Shown here: positions 59,134-64,000 of the stretch, one piece after another
Layout of the letters: each line of letters opens with the position of its first letter
Position numbering within the stretch: position 1 is the stretch's first letter
Assembly: GCF_042453785.1 (NCBI RefSeq)
Contig: NC_091667.1
Span: 36,386,001 to 36,450,000, forward strand
Length of the DNA: 64,000 bases
DNA from: Malus domestica
Taxonomy: Eukaryota; Streptophyta; Magnoliopsida; Rosales; Rosaceae
Direction: 5' to 3'
The notes under the pieces: model-generated
Seen by the model: the letters and a program-made list of their open reading frames with translations, nothing else
Database searches by the model: none
What the model was told of the DNA's origin: nothing
Translations under genes and position numbers: made by a program

Positions 59134-60419
59134 CTATTTCTTCTCTTCCTTCTCTGCTTCCGCTGCCTTCTTGAGCCTGGCACCAATATGGCGTGTGTTC
59201 ATCCTCTCCACGCGAAGTTTGTCATATGCCTTGAATGATTTCAACTCATCGGTAACCTTCACAAGCTCAACTGTGGGCTTCTCACGTGCAATTGGAAGGT
59301 AGGGGCCTTGGAGCTGGGTGGCATTGGCAATTTCCTCCGCAGGAGAATCACCAGCCTGTAGCAAAAAAACAAAAGGTACTTATGAAGATAAGATACCATG
59401 CACACTGAAAATCCACATTCTTAAACTTCTCTACATCAACCACTTAACATCACCTTGATATGCTTGGCGCGTCTTGGGAAGACCACTAATTTGGCCTTGT
59501 ATGTCTTCAGACGCTGAACATTAGCTTGAAGACCCTCGAGAGAACGATTCTTCCTACGATGATCAACAGAAATTCCAATGGTTGGTGCAAGTTTCTTTGG
59601 AATCCCAGCAGACTGGTAAGCAAACAAGGTAAACAACTTGTTAAAATCATCACATAAAAGCTCACCTATTAGAACCAGAAGCTAAATAAAACACAAAAAC
59701 TGATCTAAGAATTCCAAATTTAGGATCATGTTTATATTTTTATGGAATCTGGCGATCTGCAAATGTTTCGAAACTGAAAAACAATTGTATTTTATTTATC
59801 CTTATAACACTTCATCCTGTAATCAACTTCAATAAACTCGTACAATAAAAGCTGGATGAATTCCAACACTAATTCCAAAGCAAAATAGAGGAATGAAATG
59901 AAGCACTCTGTCAAAGATTTCCATAAAACTCGCATGCCATAATCGGAATCCATGAGTAAATAACACTAATTCCAAAAAGTTTTATCAACAACAAAAAGCG
60001 ACCCCCGACTTACCTTCAATTCTTCAAGAGTAAAACCTCTACCAGCTCTCACTTTCATGTTGTACTTGAGAGTCTGTCCATGAACAATGGGACGCAGGGG
60101 CCCAGTGGTTGGACGAGGGAAGATTTTCACAGCCTTCTTCTGGCGAGCTGATGATATTTCAAAAGAGTCAAGTCAGTCAAATTACAAATGCTCATTTGTG
60201 AAATAAGCAGGATGAAGTGAGCGACAGTGTTTAGTACGGCGCACACAAAAGAGTAGACGTAAAGCTAAGAAACAAGAAACGTGGTGATAAACACGACTAG
60301 TGTAACTCACCAGTCCTCCTCCTGGTCTTCCTGGCAGGCTGGTTAAACCAGGTCTTGACATAGTTCTGCCAATGCTTCCTGAAGTGAGAGCTCGGGATAA
60401 CATTGTTGTGCTTCACCAT
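59134..60419 (-). CDS. RPL13: 60S ribosomal protein eL13 (L13/BBC1)
   Basis: This is a component of the large cytosolic ribosomal subunit. Exons are 60311-60419, 60014-60147, 59454-59612 and 59134-59355, 624 nt, 207 aa, the usual plant length. It opens [20 protein letters not shown] and contains [19 protein letters not shown], the [12 protein letters not shown] segment, [17 protein letters not shown] and a Lys-rich end ([11 protein letters not shown]). All splice sites are consensus and the frame is open. Two partial 3' copies lie downstream at 55.8 and 58.4 kb. Confidence 0.96.
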
Positions 60420-61045
60420 GGCTTACCTACAAGGAAACCGAATCGCATAATTCAGAAACACAAAATCCAGATTCCATTCATGTTAACTTCACTTAGAACT
60501 CCAAATGCACAACTCACACAACAAATAACGAATATCGAACGAAAAACACAAAAACAATCTTCTTCCTGAATCAATAACAAATAATTAAAAACCCTCAAAA
60601 ATACGAACCATAGAGTTGAGAAAATGCAATACATTTGCTAGCAGAGACAGATTCCAACATACAATATTTATTCCAGTTGATTAAAAAACTCGGCGACCTA
60701 ACCGATACAAAACCAAAATTAAGAAAAATCCACAACATATCAGAAGCAATAAAACCCTACAAATCTAAGCATTTGCAAATTCAAACACCTAAATCTTCGT
60801 TCGGCGGGTGAAAGACACATGAGACGAAGAAAGCAATGAAATTGGACACAATTAATCGAAGATTTCTAGAGAAAAATAGAGAGGGTAAGAGAAAGTAAGG
60901 ATAACCAGAAATCGGCGTCGGCGTCGGCGTCGCGATGAAATGCTCTCTTGCTTCCTCCACTCGCGCAGCCCCAACTACTCTGCATGCAGCTAGGGTAAAC
61001 TCGCGTGTCTTTAGTACTGGGCCGGGCGTTTTGGGCCTCGTATAG
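60420..61045 (-). promoter_or_regulatory. RPL13 leader intron and promoter with site II elements
   Basis: On the minus strand a GT donor at 60905-60904 and an AG acceptor at 60428-60427 define a likely 479-base 5'-UTR intron ending eight bases before the ATG. The leader exon holds a short (GACGCC)n run. Two TGGGCC site II boxes at 61018-61023 and 61032-61037 are typical of plant ribosomal-protein promoters. An ACCCTAG telo-box-like word lies near 60990. Confidence 0.75.
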
Positions 61046-61164
61046 TAAGTAATTTTACTCATGCGGGCTACAACTGTTTATCTTTCAAAACGGGTTAGTT
61101 TTCTTGGGTTCCTGGGTCGGTTATACATATAGTCACAGTTAACTTAAGGTTGGTATAAACCCAC

Positions 61165-61179
61165 AGCTCCTGCAGTCTC

Positions 61180-61215
<36 letters not shown>

Positions 61216-61225
61216 TCTCTCTCCA
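61165..61225. repeat. (CT)n tract with CTCCTGCAG flank, second copy
   Basis: This is the same arrangement as 56338-56375, with a longer CT run. Confidence 0.85.
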
Positions 61226-61314
61226 TGGAATTAGGGTCCGGGAAGAGGCAGAGTCGAGGCACACTGGCGGAGCTAGGACGGGGCAAATCCGTGGAATCAG
61301 TGTCCACCCTACGT

Positions 61315-61460
61315 GATCTTTCCCCACATCTTGGGTGTCTCTTCTTTTCTCCTCAAATTCAACCTCAATAATCTCCGGCTCTGACTTTGACGAAGAAGGG
61401 CCTCCTCTACCGTCTCTTGAAAAGAAGTCTGATCTTGGCTGCCACACGGTGTTTCCACTG
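61315..61460 (-). pseudogene. Zinc-ribbon gene last-exon fragment
   Basis: CCTCAAATTCAACCTCAATA, TCTGACTTTGACGAAGAAGG and GGCTGCCACACGGTGTTTCC reproduce 34125-34240. The codons encode the C-terminal part from the zinc ribbon's second half to the acidic tail. Homology ends abruptly at 61460, where EMB1270 sequence starts. Confidence 0.88.
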
Positions 61461-61745
61461 CCTAAGACCCGCCCTTCTCACTTCTCACTTCATTCAAAAG
61501 TTCAATTCCCAAATTTGGTGTCATGGCACCTGACTTGAGCCGAGCATTTATCAAAGTATTGAGACTCACAAGGACCGGTTCGCACCCTCTCACGCATTAC
61601 ATCGAGCAGTTCCTGGACCTTACTAAACCAACCATTTCGAGCATGAACACCCATCATGGCATTGTACACTTGGACGGTATTCCCAATTCCAGGTTCAGCC
61701 CTTTGAAATATCTCCACAGCCAATTCTTCTTGGTTCAGCCCTTTG
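61461..61745 (-). pseudogene. EMB1270 exon-1 fragment
   Basis: CCTAAGACCCGCCCTTCTCA through CAGCCAATTCTTCTTGGTT parallels 52321-52590 on the same strand. It keeps NQEELAVEIFQRAEPGIGNT and VQVYNAMMGV, but a small deletion shifts the frame after DVMRER. A short extra TTCTCACTTC sits near the left end. It holds only about 90 codons of 1496 and is fused on both sides to other duplicated pieces. Confidence 0.88.
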
Positions 61746-61780
61746 AAATATCTTTTTTTTTTTTTTTCTTTGTTTTGATT

Positions 61781-62350
61781 ATTTGTGCTGTTTAATTGTT
61801 GCCGGTTAGGTATTTGAGAATTTGAATGCAAAACAGAATCTTTGTTCTTATATGTTGTTTCAATGATTAAGGATGATTTGTGCTGTTTAATTTTGCCGGT
61901 TAGGGATTTGAGAATTTGAATTCAAGACAGAATCTTTGTTCTCATGTGGTGTTCCAATGATTAAGGATGATTTGTGCTGTTTAATTTTTCCGGTTTGGGA
62001 TTTGAGAATTTAAATTCAAGACAGAATCTTTGTTCTTATGTGTTGTTCCAATGATTAAGGACGATTTGTGCTGTTTAATTGTTGCCGGTTAGGGATTTGA
62101 GAATTTGAATTCAAGACAAATTTTTTGTTCTTATGTGTTGTTCCAATGATTAAGGACGATTTGTGCTGTTTAATTGTAGCCGGTTAGGGATTTGAGAATT
62201 TGAATTCAAGACAGAATCTTTGTTATTATGTGTTGTTCCAATGATTAAGGATGATTTGTGCTGTTTAATTGTTGCCGGTTAGGGATTTGAGAATTTGAAT
62301 TCAAGACAAATTTTTTATTCTTATGTGTTGTTCCAATGATTAAGGATGAT
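61781..62350. repeat. Six tandem copies of a 94/95-bp unit (expanded Agenet intron)
   Basis: Unit starts (ATTTGTGCTGTTTAATT) fall at 61781, 61876, 61970, 62064, 62159 and 62254. Each runs through GCCGGTTAGGGATTTGAGAA and TTGTTCCAATGATTAAGGA. The matching part of the intact gene's intron 1 (54118-54212) holds one copy. Confidence 0.95.
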
Positions 62351-63171
62351 TTGTAGTGACATCATGTTCCTAGTAATATTATAGTCACAAGGAATACTCA
62401 GATTCTAAGGATGGTGTTGTGCTGTTCTGACTGAATAATGCATGTCCAAATTGGAAAAAGTATATTTATGCTTCTTTTTCTTTGTTAAACTAGATTTATA
62501 CAGGCGACTCCACTTAGTGGAATAAGGTTTTTTTGGTAAAAAGTGGGATACGGCTTTGTCGTTGTATGTTGTATGTTTTTTTCTTGTTCTATTTGACTTG
62601 TGCTGGAAATATGAGGATCCGTGATCAGCTGACATTATACAACACTAGTCAGGGAATAAGGAGAGAGAGCATATCCATTACACAGTAAAGCATGTTTAGT
62701 GCCAAATACCCTGGTTGCAGCTTAAATTTTGTTTTTGGGATAGGATAATATAACTGGTGTTTTGTGCTTCCAGTTTAGCTTCAATGGTAAATCAAATGGT
62801 GTCCTTAACGCAATTAAATGTAAGATTTGTTTGTTTGTTCGTGTAACCTCTCAATTTTTGTTTATCAGGAATTTTCATGCTTTTTGATATTGCCTTTCGA
62901 AACCATTTTGAATGAACTCGATCTGAAAATGGCCAGTTTCTTCTACAAAATGTGATTGTCGTGGATTTCTCTGTGATCGGGGAAGTTATGTCAATGGTCG
63001 GACAATAATCACATGTTGTCGAGACACAAAATTTCTGATGTCATGTTTATAGGTGAACACTTGCTTTTTTCTTTTTTTTTTCTTCTCATTATTTAGTTTA
63101 ATTTTCTCTCTATTTTGTGGGTTTCTTGGGTCTTGATTTTAAGTGCTAACTCGTCAAAACTTGGACCGCAG
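62351..63171. other. Remaining intron 1 of the Agenet duplicate, with RTE LINE relic
   Basis: 62351-62490 continues to match 54213-54345. At 62495-62545, TATACAGGCGACTCCACTTAG and TGGAATAAGG form an RTE 3'-end relic in the same place as 54372. About 570 bases from 62565 have no counterpart in the intact gene and no recognisable content. Similarity resumes at GTGCTAACTCGTCAAAACTT (63143). Confidence 0.75.
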
Positions 63172-63618
63172 GATGTCTTAGATGCCAAAGAACCAAACAC
63201 TCCGATGAAAGAGGTACCAATAGAAGGAACACCTGTTGAGGTTTGCATTGATAAAGAAGGATTTCAAGGTGGTTGGTTTACTGCAAATATTGTCAAAGTA
63301 TTGGAAATGAATGAGATTCTCATTTGATACAAGACGATAAGAACAGATGATAATAAGAAGTTCTTGATGGAAGTGGTCGATGCAAAGCAAATAAGGCCTT
63401 ATCCTCCAAACCTAGTTTTGGCTGAAAGTTTCAGTGTAACACAAGAGGTTGATGTTTTCTATAATGGTTGCTGGTGGGAAGGTGTGATCCGCAACGTCCT
63501 TCACGGGCAAAGGTACAAAGTTTACATCAAAGGTACAAATGATGAACTGCTGTTTCAGCACTCTGATTTGAGGCCACGCCAAGATTGGATAGATGGAACA
63601 TGGTTCATTGCTTCTCAG
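63172..63618 (+). pseudogene. Agenet-gene exon 2 duplicate with in-frame stop
   Basis: This 447-base exon is the same length as exon 2 of the intact gene and has conserved AG and GT boundaries. It keeps two Agenet domains (VEVCIDKEGFQGGWFTANIV; VDVFYNGCWWEGVIRNVLHG; LRPRQDW). The codon CGA that reads Arg in the intact gene is TGA here (63325-63327), stopping translation in the first domain. Exon 1 and its promoter are replaced by the EMB1270 fragment and repeats, so it is a pseudogene. Confidence 0.88.
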
Positions 63619-64000
63619 GTATAACCTCTAATTATTCTCTCTTATAGATGCAGTTTTTAAGCATGTTCTTCCTCTGTGGATTTTCCCGTTTTGAGCTTAC
63701 AATCTGTTAGTCACAGTGTGTAGAATGTTTTGACAATGGAAAGCAAATTTGATAGAACACATGGACTGTAAGTTACAAACAGAAAAGTAGAATCTGCCTA
63801 GAAGTTTTTGTGTAGCCAAAGCACAATCGACATGCGGAGTTTTGATAAATAGTCAGCTGCATTGTTAAACCATTTCTGTGATTGAAACTAATCAAATCCA
63901 GATTATTTCATTACACTTTGTCCTACGGAGGTGTTAATGCCACATTTGAACTCGGGGCTAAATCATGCTTAATATTTCATTTATTTCCAAGTTCCCCATG
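63619..64000. other. Duplicate of Agenet intron 2
   Basis: The text follows 54896-55270 closely (ATGCAGTTTTTAAGCATGTTC, GTAGAATCTGCCTAGAAG) and runs off the window. The third exon and further duplicated material may lie just beyond. Confidence 0.8.

Noticed and set aside
61781-62350. CRISPR-like array
   Set aside because: Six adjacent 95-bp copies with no spacers, derived from an intron.
1-64000. tRNA, rRNA and snoRNA genes
   Set aside because: I looked for tRNA-like internal boxes and rRNA text and saw none; the only tRNA-related word is the PBS-like site at 55937.

Overview
The window is nuclear DNA from a dicot plant. Genes are split by short AT-rich GT-AG introns, and every recognisable protein is a conserved plant one. 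The style of its MITEs, RTE-type LINE and large non-coding retroelement suggests a woody rosid, probably Rosaceae (apple/pear group). That last placement is inference from memory of similar sequences, not a search.

Layout, left to right. 1-13570 (minus): most of MOR1, the XMAP215/TOG microtubule protein, with its 3' end off the left edge. 14061-17243: three 543-bp tandem copies, then a decayed non-LTR reverse-transcriptase relic, all apparently inside one TIR element. 17955-19570: a hAT transposon with 14-bp TIRs and an 8-bp target duplication, carrying transposase debris and a fragment of a host U-box/ARM ubiquitin-ligase gene. 20831-29385 (plus): complete CAND1 in 28 coding exons. 29386-31925: intergenic DNA with MITEs. 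31926-33631 (plus): a VAN3-binding/FORKED-like DUF828+PH protein. 34124-35216 (minus): a putative plastid membrane protein with a C-terminal zinc ribbon. 36053-46689 (plus): SWC2 (YL1/VPS72), the H2A.Z-binding subunit of SWR1.

SWC2 intron 4 holds an 8.4-kb insertion flanked by one 19-bp target duplication. It consists of a full-length RTE LINE with an intact ORF, a 4.5-kb piece of a LARD-like repeat containing an antisense EAR-motif coiled-coil ORF, and a second, 5'-truncated LINE 3' end with a (TTG)n tail. 48504-53329 (minus): EMB1270, a chloroplast PPR protein. 53618-55396 (plus): a four-Agenet-domain protein transcribed divergently from EMB1270. 59134-60419 (minus): ribosomal protein eL13 (RPL13).

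From about 47.5 kb to the right edge the DNA is a mosaic of segmental duplications. It contains partial copies of the zinc-ribbon gene, EMB1270, the Agenet gene, RPL13 3' ends and the SWC2 downstream flank. These copies are truncated, frameshifted or stopped and look like pseudogenes. One intron segment has expanded from one to six 95-bp copies.

The host genes are housekeeping (microtubules, cullin-RING cycling, H2A.Z deposition, plastid RNA processing, translation) and do not form one pathway. The unusual biology lies in the mobile elements: gene capture by a hAT element, a chimeric LINE/LARD/LINE insertion that stretched an intron from about 77 to 8509 nt without breaking the coding sequence, and the right-hand duplication mosaic.
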